DNA from: Paracyclopina nana | Taxonomy: Eukaryota; Arthropoda; Copepoda; Cyclopoida; Cyclopettidae | Direction: 5' to 3' | Assembly (NCBI GenBank): GCA_019096065.1 | Contig: JAGUCH010000005.1 | Span: forward strand, 2,976,001-3,040,000 | Length of the DNA: 64,000 nucleotides | The notes under the pieces: model-generated | What the model was told of the DNA's origin: nothing | Database searches by the model: none | Seen by the model: the letters and a program-made list of their open reading frames with translations, nothing else | Shown: positions 22,043 through 31,921 of the stretch, one piece after another | Position numbering within the stretch: the stretch's first letter is position 1 | Layout of the letters: each line of letters opens with the position of its first letter | Position numbers and translations under genes: made by a program

Positions 22043-22959
22043 GTCTAGTAACTTTGAATATGCTAGCAATTATTTTCAAATGGCTATGGCTCGAATTGAT
22101 GGCCATATACACATATGTAAATCAAATGAGGGCCACAACTCGTCTCGAATTCTATATAAGAATGAATTTACGAGTTTTATTTTGCACCCATATAATAGCC
22201 GCAACTTTTCCGCAATGTTTGCGCTAATGGTGAATGTTAAATATTAACAGACACCACCAAAAGAATGGCCTTGGCTGTACCATTGCACCTAATAAGGTGT
22301 AATAAGCTCGATAAAGGTCTAAAGTAATTATAATTACAGGTCTCCTTAACTAGGGGCATCTCTATACGAGCTTGACTGGTTTACATGCTCTTGATTTCTA
22401 CGAAAATAAACATCACGTACGCATTCTCGTTACGCGATGTAGCATAGCTAGTGTTCTAGACACTAGCTAAATGCCTATGTAAATGAGACTCTGCTTGATA
22501 ATGAAATCTTGCAATAAGGGCCTGTCAATGTTATGATTGATGCCTTATGAAGTAATTGTTTTTAACACCTCCGTCTTGGAGCAAGTTAAATCCAAAGGAT
22601 AAAGTTATTTCCCTAGGGCCATGCGCTTTGTTGGCCATTAGGTGCATACATTACTCTATTATTTCATAAAACATACGTTGGTGATAGTTAAAAAGTTAAA
22701 ACTTGACACAGCCTATCTCGTGAGCCTCCATAAAGGCCACTGAGATTTTGTTAAGGCTGATGTCACCTCCACAATATACTTATATTATGTTGTGAACGAT
22801 TGGTCCATGAGTTGTGTTCATTGCACACAATAACCCTACGTTTGTTCATGCACAAATGTAGGTGGGCAATAATTAATAACATACTCTATTACATAGTGGC
22901 CTCTGTCAGCCACAAATAAACTTTTTAGAGTACTGTTTGAACCCATAATTACCTGCTAA

Positions 22960-23290
22960 CTGATACAGTTTTTGGAGGCTGTTCGCCGCCCAAAATCTGT
23001 AAAAGTTGGGTAGGGGGGGGGAATACTGGACAGAAGAACGCTCGCGCACGCCGTAGAGCGGGTGTGAGCCGCAAATGCGATTTTAATGCGACTTTTGCAA
23101 TTTGCCATTTTTCACTTGAACCACTTTTGGCTTACAAGTTGACAAAAATTAATAAAAGGCGAGTTTTTTGCCCCGAAGCTAATTTATGATGCCTAGGAGC
23201 AAGAAATACTGGTACTTTGTTATACCTACGATATTGTTAGACAAAAAGTAACCCAGAACAGGATGTGGCGCCACCTTGCAATTAAGGTGT
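22960..23290 (+). repeat. Module D1 (CCCAA/TTGGG hairpin plus G-run)
   Basis: CCCAA (22989-22993) pairs with TTGGG (23006-23010) and is followed by a run of nine G at 23013-23021. Then come GCTCGCGCACGCC, TAGAGCG and, about 220 bp on, a GGTGGCGCCACC-type palindrome. The same order recurs in D2 with many substitutions. Confidence 0.6.
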
Positions 23291-23967
23291 GCACAACCAT
23301 CCGGAAACGTTTCTGCGATACTAGCAACAGGTGGCAAACGGAGCTATGCTTGGTAGGAATCTTCCTGCTTAAAAACAAGCAGCCTCGATGTATTGTTACC
23401 AAATGAGAATGATAAAAAAGGCTGTAAAAAAACCCGAGTTTTTATTCGACTACGAATAGAAGCTGGATTTTACAACTGCCGAACTGGTGGAATATGATCC
23501 ACACAGAAAAGAAATGCTGAGCTCGAAGCATATTTTACCAGATATGTTGCAGCATGACGAACTGAATGCGAATGGAGATCACGTGCATGTCATGGAAAGG
23601 AGGAATGTATATATATATACTTCAATCCAGACCTAGCTGAGATTCTTCCGGATTATGTGTTCCATCTTTGTTGCAAATAAGGCACATGGCTCTCCCCGAC
23701 CAAGTGGAGATGCTTTAAGTGCGACAAAAAATATTGCAATACTTCGATGGTGAAGCCACTGAGTTGGCGTGCCCCCTCCGCTCTGCTGAAATAGAAAAAG
23801 TATATGAAATTTGCAGAGCTCAAGGCTCATTAACAAACAGTCTAGTTAGCAAATACTAGCTCATGATACATGTGCAAAAGTTAGAAGCAATTTCCACTAA
23901 TAAAAGTAGAAAGAGCTGAATAAAGTTAGTAATGCTGGAAACATTGAGGCAAGTAATGCCGTGGTCT

Positions 23968-23982
23968 CCACCAGGTGGCGCC
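23968..23982 (+). promoter_or_regulatory. CTCF-like motif
   Basis: CCACCAGGTGGCGCC fits the animal CTCF core (CCASYAGRKGGCRSY) at every position. Similar matches inside the element are CTAGAGGGCGCC at 25402-25413 and CCCCCAGGGGGCGCC at 26113-26127. Confidence 0.5.
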
Positions 23983-24414
23983 TCGTGTTCCACCAATTAC
24001 AACACTGGAACTGGTGTCAGCATTACAATAAAAAGCAGCAAATAACATATATGTATGTCATGCTTAAATACCATTGCCTTGGGGACACTACTTGTCTGCA
24101 AAAGATGGTCAGTGCAAGCTTTTGAGGGAAGCACTGGTGTGACTTGCTACATACCAGTGTGTGCAACTGCAATTGCAAATGGAGGTGATCAAGGTACCCA
24201 GGATGCCTTGCAATTTATGTGCAAAGCATCTCCGGGCATAAATAAACAAAACTTGATTCCATTATGGAATTCAGAGTTGAACGCCCCTTTGACGAGAATC
24301 TTAGTGAGGCTACATAAGGTATTCGGGCCCTAATTGGGCGGAATAAAAATAAATAAAAAGAAGGTGACGAGCGGGTCTCCTTTCTTCAATAATACTAATC
24401 AAAAGGATACTTAC

Positions 24415-24720
24415 CAGGATACTGACAAGTTTTAGGAAGCTTCAGCTACCCAAAACCTGACAATCTTGGGCTGGGGGGGAAACCCAGAGAGAGCACGCGC
24501 AAGCCATAGAGCGAGCGCGAGCTAGTACTAAAAAGTAGTTGAAAAAAGTTCACCTGTAAATAGTAATGAGAACTATGCCCTAAAGCAAAATAAATGGCAT
24601 GGAAACAAAGAGCACTAAATCTTTTGTAGACAACCTAGCTGTGGCTGGGGGTGAATACAAAAAAGGAAGGTGGCTCCACCTTGCTACTATAATGGTGAGG
24701 TGCGGACAAAAACGTTTTAT
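24415..24720 (+). repeat. Module D2 (CCCAA/TTGGG hairpin plus G-run)
   Basis: CCCAA (24449-24453) pairs with TTGGG (24466-24470), then seven G at 24473-24479, then GCACGCGCAAGCC, TAGAGCG and a final AAGGTGGCTCCACCTT palindrome. It is collinear with D1 but clearly diverged, so the duplication is old. Confidence 0.6.
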
Positions 24721-25359
24721 TTTTAACCTGTGTTGAAACATAAAAAACGTTTTTTAAAATAGCAATGATTGCCAGATGCCGCTAGCGGTCTATGTGGCCA
24801 ATAGAAAGCTTTGGTGAACAATTTTGTCATGAATAAAGGTGCAGCAATGACCTGAGCTTTGATAATGTCAGCAAAGGAAAATAGCATTGCTACGCTGGCT
24901 ATAACTTTGCTGACGCATGTTGAATATGATACTTGTGTAAAAGCAAATGTGTCCAACAAACAGAGAAATGATGGATTCATGAATCAATACAATTATATGA
25001 TCCATACCTTATTCCATCAGACAATCGAGCCATTTGCACACAAATTATTAGGTGGTGCAAAATCTTTGTACGGCACTTTCTAGAGCCAAAGATAAGATGA
25101 AATGAGTTTATAATATGACTTCTACCATGCTTAAAATATACGTTCAGTCCATAGCTAACGTGTAACAAGTATGAGGATGAGAGGCATATAATTATGTGGA
25201 TACAGACTACGTGGAATGGCAGTATAATCGCCTAGCCCACCTGTATAAGCTTGGCTTCGCAATTCTCGGCGTACCTAAAAGAGAGTGCTAGTAAAATAAT
25301 GGCTACGCTCGCCATGAACGAACGCTAGTAATAACTGTCAAGATTGAGTTATGAAAATT

Positions 25360-25880
25360 GCTAAGCGAAAAACGTTGCGCTAAGCTAGCGCTACAGGAGT
25401 GCTAGAGGGCGCCACGGATGGTGGTCATGGCCCATAAAAAAAATGGTAATGCCATGTTACAATAGTACCATGGCATGAAAAGTTGTGGATAGCCCACTGA
25501 GGTAGAAATACTGAGAATGGGCGTCCGAAACCTTGTTACCTCCCAAATGTGCTTTGGGACTAGTATGCATTGGTCTCCATATCAAATGATAAGCTAAATG
25601 AGAAAAAGATGGTACAGTGGTGCGTGCTGGGCTACATATCTTTTTGTTCATTTTTGTTCTAAGTCTGAGTTTAGGGTTTTGTCCCTAAACTCGGGCGAAA
25701 GTGCGTGAGCATCCGGAATCGGAAGAAAAAGCGAAGGCCCATGGGCTAGTCCCTTGGTTATGTGCTTGAACTTTCTTCTTTTCATCGCTTATGACACCTG
25801 ATTTCGGATTCCTCTATGCTCCTAGATATTTCTGCCGGGCTTATGCCCTTTGATACAAATAAAAGCCATGATGAAAAATA
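25360..25880 (+). repeat. Structured module M2 (partner of M1)
   Basis: Same order of elements as 14270-14740: GCTAGAGGGCG, CCATAAAAAAAATGGTAAT, a U-rich stretch, hairpin copy 2, then a long-range pair (CCGGAATC with GATTTCGG) enclosing a GCCCATGGGC hairpin. Sequence identity is patchy while the order and pairing are kept. Confidence 0.55.
25665..25694 (+). other. Hairpin copy 2 (TTTTGT loop)
   Basis: CTGAGTTTAGGG, loop TTTTGT, CCCTAAACTCGG: all 12 positions pair, one as G-U. The outer stem differs from copy 1 at most positions, yet pairing is complete. Confidence 0.8.
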
Positions 25881-26370
25881 ATCTAATCATAGCTACAATA
25901 ACAAATGGAGATATGACGTCATATCTTTGGTGTACTTCTTTGCGAATGCTGAGAATCGCTTATAAGGTATGGCGATATTATGGCCAATCTAGCTTATGTT
26001 CGAGACAGATAATAAGCTGATGATGGCAATAATGAGAGCTCAAATTAACGTCAAAATGAGTTGAGAATGGCTCAACGCTGCGAAAACGTTGATGCGATAA
26101 TAGCAGTGGGTCCCCCCAGGGGGCGCCCCGAAGCTCCAACTCTTGAGCGCCCAGGGAAATTGCTACCTACTTTTAAAAGTAAAAGAGCAATGACCGGGGA
26201 AAAAGCACTGAATTATGCTAAAGAAGACGTGGTCATGTTTGACCAAAACTTTTTAGATCTTGCATACTGGAACTCACTGAGTACAGAATGTGTGCTCAAT
26301 GTAGACATATTAATGTGACTCGGCGTGCTAATAGCGGCAGCCCTTGTCCAAATATAATTTTATTGCTGGT

Positions 26371-26400
26371 CTGATCTTGGGGTTCTGCCCCTGGGATCAG
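26371..26400 (+). other. Hairpin copy 3 (TTCTG loop)
   Basis: CTGATC pairs with GATCAG and GGGG with CCCC around loop TTCTG; a small asymmetric internal loop (TT against TGG) lies between. Confidence 0.7.
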
Positions 26401-27079
26401 GCAGTGCAGTAGCAGTCAGTGGTTACTCATATAGCAGTACACTGGAATCTCCAGACAGCCTCAGTTAAAGCGCTTAGTATTAACTTATGGCCACAATACC
26501 ACTGCTGCTACAAAGTCACGCAATCTTTATAGGGCAATGCGCCCATTAAGACGAGATGCTGATGACATGATTGGAGCCCTAATATATTTGTGTATTAGAG
26601 TCTGCCGAATGAATGAACAATTGCCGTAAACCATAAATTGCTTTATGGAAATTTGCGTGCACTATTTCAGAACTTACAGACAAGGCTGTGAACTTAGCCG
26701 AAAGTACTTTCCCAGCGAAAGAAGTAAGCTTGCATTGGAATCGATTGTGTTGCAAGAACTGAGCATTTAAGTGGGCTAAAGATAGCTCGCCATCTAAGAA
26801 AAAATGTAATAGCTCGGGAAAATTCCACCAGGTAGTGCCGATTTACCCATTAGGTTATTAAGGCATACAAATGGTATCTTGTATTCAATAATATGAACGC
26901 ATATACCTGGCTTAAGTAAGAAGCTGGAAAAAGGCCTGACTTTATAATAAAGTACTCGCTTTTCCGAAAAAGAAAGGAACAGTAGTCGCAAATCTGCTGA
27001 GTAGGCAAAATAACTGCTGAAGCACGAAATATGACCCCAAAACAAGCGAGAATTTGCTACTACTCCATTTTATATCTCA

Positions 27080-27112
27080 CCTGGACTTGGGGTTCTGCCC
27101 CCAATGGCCAGG
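27080..27112 (+). other. Hairpin copy 4 (TTCTGC loop)
   Basis: CCTGG pairs with CCAGG and TTGGGG with CCCCAA around loop TTCTGC, with internal loop AC against TGG. A T-rich stretch precedes it as in the other copies. Confidence 0.7.
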
Positions 27113-27787
27113 CTGAGGTGCTACGTAACATGGGGCCCAAATGAGTAGTTGTCTCTCCACCTTAAGAAAAAGGTGTGCTCTATTCAGAGATGGCATTTTT
27201 GGGTTGCCTAATTTACACTACGCACGTAATTTTGTGGGACCCGAATAGGGTCCTATCAAAGCGAAATATGAGCAGCAGCATTGTACAAACTCTCGTTTGA
27301 AGATGCTGCGATGCTCGCGAAAAGGTTATTGCCCTTTCTTACTAGATAATGAGATGTGGTCATAACCTAGAATTCATGGTTATTGCTCTCCATCCATGAA
27401 ACTACATGTGGTTAACCTGTAACTGTTCGTGTGAGGTGGAGCTAAAAAACGCAGCATCTCGCTGAGGTGCTTGAAAAAGTGCGAGCTAACGATGCTGGAT
27501 GAGTCAGCTAAGTGCTGAGTAGCTCAGCTCAAGATCGCGAAATGAATAGCGAGAAAGAGTAGACTAAGAATATGTGGCGCTGGCTTTATTTCCCGTAAGG
27601 GAGGTGGGGCCGGGTGCGACATGGGGATGGCCGGAGGTGCGCCTCGCCACGCCCCCTTTGGAAATTGGACAGTTCTGCAAAAGAAGCAAAGTATGTGTTA
27701 AGTGCTTCGTGCTATGTAGAATTAAACTTACTAAACCACGCCCTCGAGGGGGTCCTCTGTCTCGGGGATCCCGCAGAGGTTGAGGAC

Positions 27788-28279
27788 CTACCGGGTAGCC
27801 TGGGGGAGCTGATCGGGCTCAGCCCAGAACCGGCTAACGAGCCGATACAGCCCCTGGGGCTTGGTCCGGACCACCCAGACCAAGCCCGGGAGCACCAACC
27901 CGTAATAGGTGCCCGCCGCTGCCACGTTTATGGCGATGCCCTAGAGAATCTCTTCGGCCTGGAAAGGTATGAATTGAGTCTTGTGAAGGGGTCTTTGCCA
28001 CTAGAAAAGTACTTACAACGCCATCCCCTTGGCAGGTTTGGCCTTGGAGACCCGCTTGCTGGTGCGCGGGGTACTGGGGCAGCAGGACCGCGGACTCGGC
28101 CGCGGCCTGCCCCCCGTCAACGGCAGTGAGGGCCGGAGCCGCTGTTGTGGCTGCTGCTGCCGCTGATGTTGAAGCTTTTGCCTGAAAATACACAGGAAAA
28201 GCCTGTTAAGAACTGGAATGCACAAGAATTCACAGATTTTTGGTGCACTTACGAAAAGGTCGTCCATAAATGGCGCCAT
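27788..28279 (-). CDS. Spliced antisense gene 1: small C-terminally anchored membrane protein
   Basis: Three exons on the minus strand: 28279-28253, 28181-28017 and 27940-27788. Both donors read GTAAGT. The first acceptor is a pyrimidine-rich TTTTCAG. The second acceptor is TCTCTAG, whose TAG would be an in-frame stop if not removed. All junctions are phase 0 and the product is 114 residues. It starts MAPFMDDLF, continues with an Ala-rich, disordered segment, and ends with a hydrophobic span (AINVAAAGTYYGLVLPGLVW) and a short basic tail. This topology fits a small membrane-anchored protein. No family was recognised. A competing sense-strand ORF (27614-28129) overlaps; I prefer the spliced gene because of its splice signals and the membrane segment. 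Confidence 0.55.
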
Positions 28280-28490
28280 TTTTGTTTTGAGTCGCTACTG
28301 AGCAGCGCTTCCGGACTATGTGATACTCGTTTGTACAGAACTTGTTTGAAAGAGCCGAAATCACATGAGTCTTGTGCTTGAAATGGAAAGTAACGCTGGT
28401 CTTGTGGCTGGTATACTTGGTCGATGCTGCTACCACACTTGGCGGTATCGGACTTTTGTTATGAAAATAAGACTATTAGGGCATTAGTGC

Positions 28491-28505
28491 TTTTATTAGT
28501 TTATT
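28491..28505 (-). terminator. Polyadenylation signals, minus strand
   Basis: Two AATAAA hexamers on the minus strand (28497-28492 and 28505-28500), about 160 bp downstream of the stop of antisense gene 2. A plus-strand AATAAA is at 28527-28532. Confidence 0.5.
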
Positions 28506-28661
28506 GGATCTGTCGAGGCTTATGTAAATAAAATCAATAACATAGTGCTAAAACAGACCGCTAAAGGTGAAGAATTTCCACCCTGAAAGTTGAACTTGAC
28601 GAGTGGGATGACTATGTATAAGACTATTGGGCCCTGCGAGGTCTAATGAAATAGTCTTTGC

Positions 28662-29688
28662 TCATTGATTGGAGGGCTCTGCGATAGTGCTTGGCACTGC
28701 GTTGGCGGCCTCAGTTGGAAGCTCTTGGATTGCTGCTCCAGCAGTCCTAGGGGCGTTCACGTAAAATTGGCTCCGATTCCGGCGCCTCTTGTTTCGTTTA
28801 CGCTGCGAGCTGGGGGCTAGCTCCCCAGGTTCCTGCAATTATGGAAATAGTAAGAATGTGAAGTAAATCAAGTTCTCCTGGACTAAAAGTTAACTGTTGA
28901 TTTCTAACTTCACTAGGATAAAAAGGGCTTACTTGTATCATTGGCCGCAGCACATCGTACACGGGCTCGTGCACAGGTGATACATAGGCTTGACGGGGAA
29001 GGGAAGCCACCTGAAAAGTGGGCACCCCACCCCGCACAACAATCATGCCCTCGAAGTCCGATGGCAAGGGTGGAAGTGATGGCAACGGCCTCCGGGTCAA
29101 TGTCTCATAGATACCTGAGACCGAGGGGCTAGTGAGGGGCAGGGCCAGTGGCTCCAGTTCCTCTGGTTCATCGGTCTTGATCTTTTCCACGCATGCCCGG
29201 CAGAGGCAACAGCTCCTGCACTTCTTGTACAACCGGTGCATGAGGCATGTTATAAGGACGATCAGAATCTGCAAGGAAACAAGCTCAAATTACCGATTGG
29301 TGATTGTGAATAAGTCTTGGGACAGATTACAATGAGCTTCGAAAAAATAGCCTACCAAAATGATAGTGAGGACTGCGGTCAGACCGACCCAGTCTTGTGC
29401 ACTATAAAGAGTGAAGTCAAAGAAGCCACGGGATGAGGCTGGAGTCTCTGGCCCCGAATCCTCTGTTGGCTCCATGGGACGCTGTACTGGTGGCAATGAA
29501 GTCACTGGTGATAGCGTAGTTGAAGTCATGGTAACCTCAGTAGAGGCCACCGTCGAATACGTCGAGGTTCGAGTCCAAGACTCGGGCAGCATCCACCGAG
29601 AAGTGGTGACTGGAGGCCGCTTAGTGGTGCTCATTGTTGCAAGAATAGTAGTTGCTGGTGTTGTAACCGGTAATTGCAAGAATCCCAT
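28662..29688 (-). CDS. Spliced antisense gene 2: mucin-like single-pass membrane protein
   Basis: Three minus-strand exons: 29688-29356, 29268-28933 and 28832-28662 (111, 112 and 56 codons plus stop; 279 residues). Donors are GTAGGC and GTAAGC; acceptors TCCTTGCAG and ATAATTGCAG; every junction is phase 0. The N-terminal 90 residues are Thr, Ser and Pro rich, as in O-glycosylated stalks. A single membrane span is created across the first splice junction (…LTAVLTIIL joined to ILIVLITCLMH…) and is followed by a Cys-rich basic juxtamembrane stretch (KKCRSCCLCRAC). The tail is Pro-rich with tyrosines, and the last exon is strongly basic (RKRNKRRRNR). An in-frame stop just upstream supports the ATG. 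No family was recognised. Confidence 0.65.
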
Positions 29689-29998
29689 ATTTTGTTAGTG
29701 TCGACTGGAAAAAGTTGGCCTATTAAAAAGTCGTGGGATTGATGGACTGCTAAAGACTGAAGTGAAAGCTGAGCCAGGCTTTGCCTTTTATTGGAGAGCT
29801 TGGCCTGTGTCACTTGGCAGAGTCTTGAGCGGTGGAATTTGTCGACTCAGCATCTTGGAGACAAGAGCGACAAATACAGCATGGAGAAATGATTCACCTC
29901 GGCAACAAGAAAATTGCGCACTATAATGATATGAACGTGCGGGAGAAATTATGGTAATAATAATGCTGTGAGGCGCTGTTGGTTACCTGGTTGAGAGC

Positions 29999-30035
29999 TA
30001 TAAAAGACGCGTCAAAGATGGGCTGCCTTACAGTC
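29999..30035 (+). promoter_or_regulatory. TATA box and initiator for the 536-residue ORF
   Basis: TATAAAAG at 29999-30006 is followed about 30 bp later by an initiator-like TTACAGTC (30028-30035). The ATG at 30040 would leave a 5' leader of only about 8-10 nt. Antisense gene 2 starts 350 bp away on the other strand, so this is a divergent pair. Confidence 0.6.
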
Positions 30036-30039
30036 CACG

Positions 30040-31650
30040 ATGAACGCTGATTCCAACACCACCCTGCCGTCCCTTGTTAAACTTGGAGAAGCTCTGGCCG
30101 AAAATGAACCTGGCAAGCTCCCCAGGAAGGGAAAAGGCAAGCATAGAAAAGGTGACTTATGCAATGCGCTTAAGCTTGGACCTGACTCTATGGTCATGAT
30201 TCCGCAAATGGATGACCATGATCATGACGCATTGATGATGGATGAGGTGCCTGTTGACAGGGCCTCTCCCACTATGGATCAGGATGCGTACCAAGCCAAT
30301 GCCCAGTACTGGGAAGAAGAAAGTGCTGGGCTGGATCGAATGGCCCCCTTTGTAGAAACCCAAGCTGGGGAAGAAACAAACAAGGTAGATGCCCCACTTC
30401 TGGATAGAACTGGGGAAGGAGCCGCTGATCGGGTTATTCCTGACCAGGTAGACCATGAGGTTGAAATTGCCACCTCAGATCTCGCCCCTAGTAATGGGGG
30501 TGAAGTGGCAAAAATGGATCAGGACGATGGAGAACCAGCCACTCCTCGCAATGGCGAGGCAGTCCGAGCTGGAGGATACGTGGGGAGGCCTCGCATTGTT
30601 GAGCTCCCCTTGAAGGAAGAAGCTGCGAGGTTGCAATACCCAGTGGCTTACCAGGATTTGATCCGCCCGCCCTTTCCGGATACGGTCAAAACTTATGCGC
30701 GCCGTGCAAGTGCAATAAGGGCCGTGACCCAGCGGGGTTATAATGAGGCCATGTTGAAGGTAGCTGCCGACAATCCCCAAACGGCTAATCGTGAGAGGGC
30801 ATTTGACGTCACTATCCGCTGCAATGGAGAGGTTCTGGAGCAACCAGACTTTCGGCGGCCTCTAAAGGTGTGCAACTTTGAGTCATTCGAGTTGATACTT
30901 AAACCCGTATCTGAGGGGGGACCACTGCCAGACTTTATAGTGGTTTTCTTGATGCTGGGAGCCCTTCCAGTATTCAACTTGCCCAAAGTTAAAGATTATG
31001 ATGACAAGTACCACCGAAGGGCCAACATTAGGACTTGGGCTGCGATCCAGAGTCCCTCTGCGCTTAGCTATGCGGTGTACAATGTCCACGGAATGAACGG
31101 TGCTAGGATCCCGGTTGTGGTGTCCAAGCACGTGGCGAAGTATGGGGTAGTCCAGTTAAAACCCACGCTGGATGCTTCTTTTGCTGATACGAGGCTCTTT
31201 TTGGACGTGAGCTTGCCCCATTTCCAATTGCATGTGGGTACTCCATCCTGCTTGATGCACGGGGTCGCCCAAGCTCCTCGGAAGATTGACCTAAAAGTTG
31301 ACATGACTGCCATGTTGCCAATGGACATGGGCAGGTTTGTTGAGCGAGTGGAGCGCGCCAACCCGCAAGCTATGCGGTATATTACTGGTGCCCGCTCTTT
31401 GAGGTTGGCCGTCTCCCAAGACGGACCGCAGAAAAACAGGCGTGGGCCTCGCACTTATTTGGAGGCTGCCACTAACCAGTCTGCGGGGGCTATGTCTATT
31501 AAGCAAGGAGCCCCTAAGGCTAAACGTACCAGGGGTGACAAGGAAAAAGCCCGATTGGGACAGCTAATCGTGGCCAAAATGGAATCGCTATCGTCCAATG
31601 ACCTAAGAACCTTTGGAGCTGCGATAAATGAGTTTGTTGATCAATTTTAA
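30040..31650 (+). CDS. 536-residue protein of unknown family (accessory cassette)
   Basis: A single long ORF, the longest in the window, with no interruptions. Residues 1-40 include a basic run (RKGKGKHRKG). Residues 50-180 are acidic and probably disordered. Residues 200-440 look folded, with alternating hydrophobic segments. Residues 455-500 are basic (KNRRGPR, KAKRTRGDKEKAR), and the end is a predicted helix. An acidic tail, folded core and basic C-terminus suit a nucleic-acid-packaging protein, but I do not recognise a family. It has its own TATA box and a polyadenylation signal 148 bp downstream of the stop. Intactness beside a decayed gag-pol suggests recent selection or recent capture. 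Confidence 0.75.
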   Translation: MNADSNTTLPSLVKLGEALAENEPGKLPRKGKGKHRKGDLCNALKLGPDSMVMIPQMDDHDHDALMMDEVPVDRASPTMDQDAYQANAQYWEEESAGLDRMAPFVETQAGEETNKVDAPLLDRTGEGAADRVIPDQVDHEVEIATSDLAPSNGGEVAKMDQDDGEPATPRNGEAVRAGGYVGRPRIVELPLKEEAARLQYPVAYQDLIRPPFPDTVKTYARRASAIRAVTQRGYNEAMLKVAADNPQTANRERAFDVTIRCNGEVLEQPDFRRPLKVCNFESFELILKPVSEGGPLPDFIVVFLMLGALPVFNLPKVKDYDDKYHRRANIRTWAAIQSPSALSYAVYNVHGMNGARIPVVVSKHVAKYGVVQLKPTLDASFADTRLFLDVSLPHFQLHVGTPSCLMHGVAQAPRKIDLKVDMTAMLPMDMGRFVERVERANPQAMRYITGARSLRLAVSQDGPQKNRRGPRTYLEAATNQSAGAMSIKQGAPKAKRTRGDKEKARLGQLIVAKMESLSSNDLRTFGAAINEFVDQF

Positions 31651-31797
31651 CTATGTTTACCTTGATCTTGATTTTGGACTTGATTGTGGAAACTTTTCCA
31701 CCTTTTAAGCTGAATGGACCTTGAGTTCTAAGTAGGTTAGACTCGAGTATATTGTATGTATTGTAAGTTGTGGTCTTGTGCGCACCTGACTATACCA

Positions 31798-31803
31798 AAT
31801 AAA
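31798..31803 (+). terminator. Polyadenylation signal AATAAA
   Basis: AATAAA lies 148 bp after the stop of the 536-residue ORF and only 56 bp before the TATA box of the next gene. This spacing is as compact as in a viral genome. Confidence 0.6.
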
Positions 31804-31858
31804 TGTTTGCCAGGCAGGTAGGCCTTGCCCACCGTGCCTGGAGAACAGAGATAGATAG

Positions 31859-31895
31859 TATAAAATGGGCATGTTGGGCCTGGGGCCTAGTCAGT
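31859..31895 (+). promoter_or_regulatory. TATA box and TCAGT initiator for the glycoprotein gene
   Basis: TATAAAA at 31859-31865 and TCAGT at 31891-31895. The TCAGT initiator is the common arthropod form. It lies at the expected distance, giving a leader of about 29 nt to the ATG at 31922. Confidence 0.65.
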
Positions 31896-31921
31896 AGTGC
31901 AGCTACAGTCAACTAGGAACC

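Larger units (their letters stand above)
22043..27550. other. Gene-poor region of diverged repeats and structured modules
   Basis: About 5.5 kb with no ORF I would defend; 24055-24333, 24859-25083 and 26061-26318 are open but unrecognised and start with ordinary context. It contains duplicated modules D1 (about 22960-23290) and D2 (about 24415-24720), module M2 (25360-25880), three of the four TTCTG hairpins, and three matches to the CTCF binding consensus. This is where I would look for regulatory RNA. Confidence 0.6.

Noticed and set aside
27614..28129. 171-residue sense ORF opposite antisense gene 1
   Set aside because: It overlaps the antisense exons in GC-rich DNA, where long shadow frames are common. 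It has no recognisable domain and no promoter, while the antisense gene has consensus splice sites and a membrane span. Not fully excluded.
30157..31506. Several minus-strand ORFs of 60-128 residues opposite the 536-residue gene
   Set aside because: Shadows of the intact sense ORF; no domains, overlapping each other.
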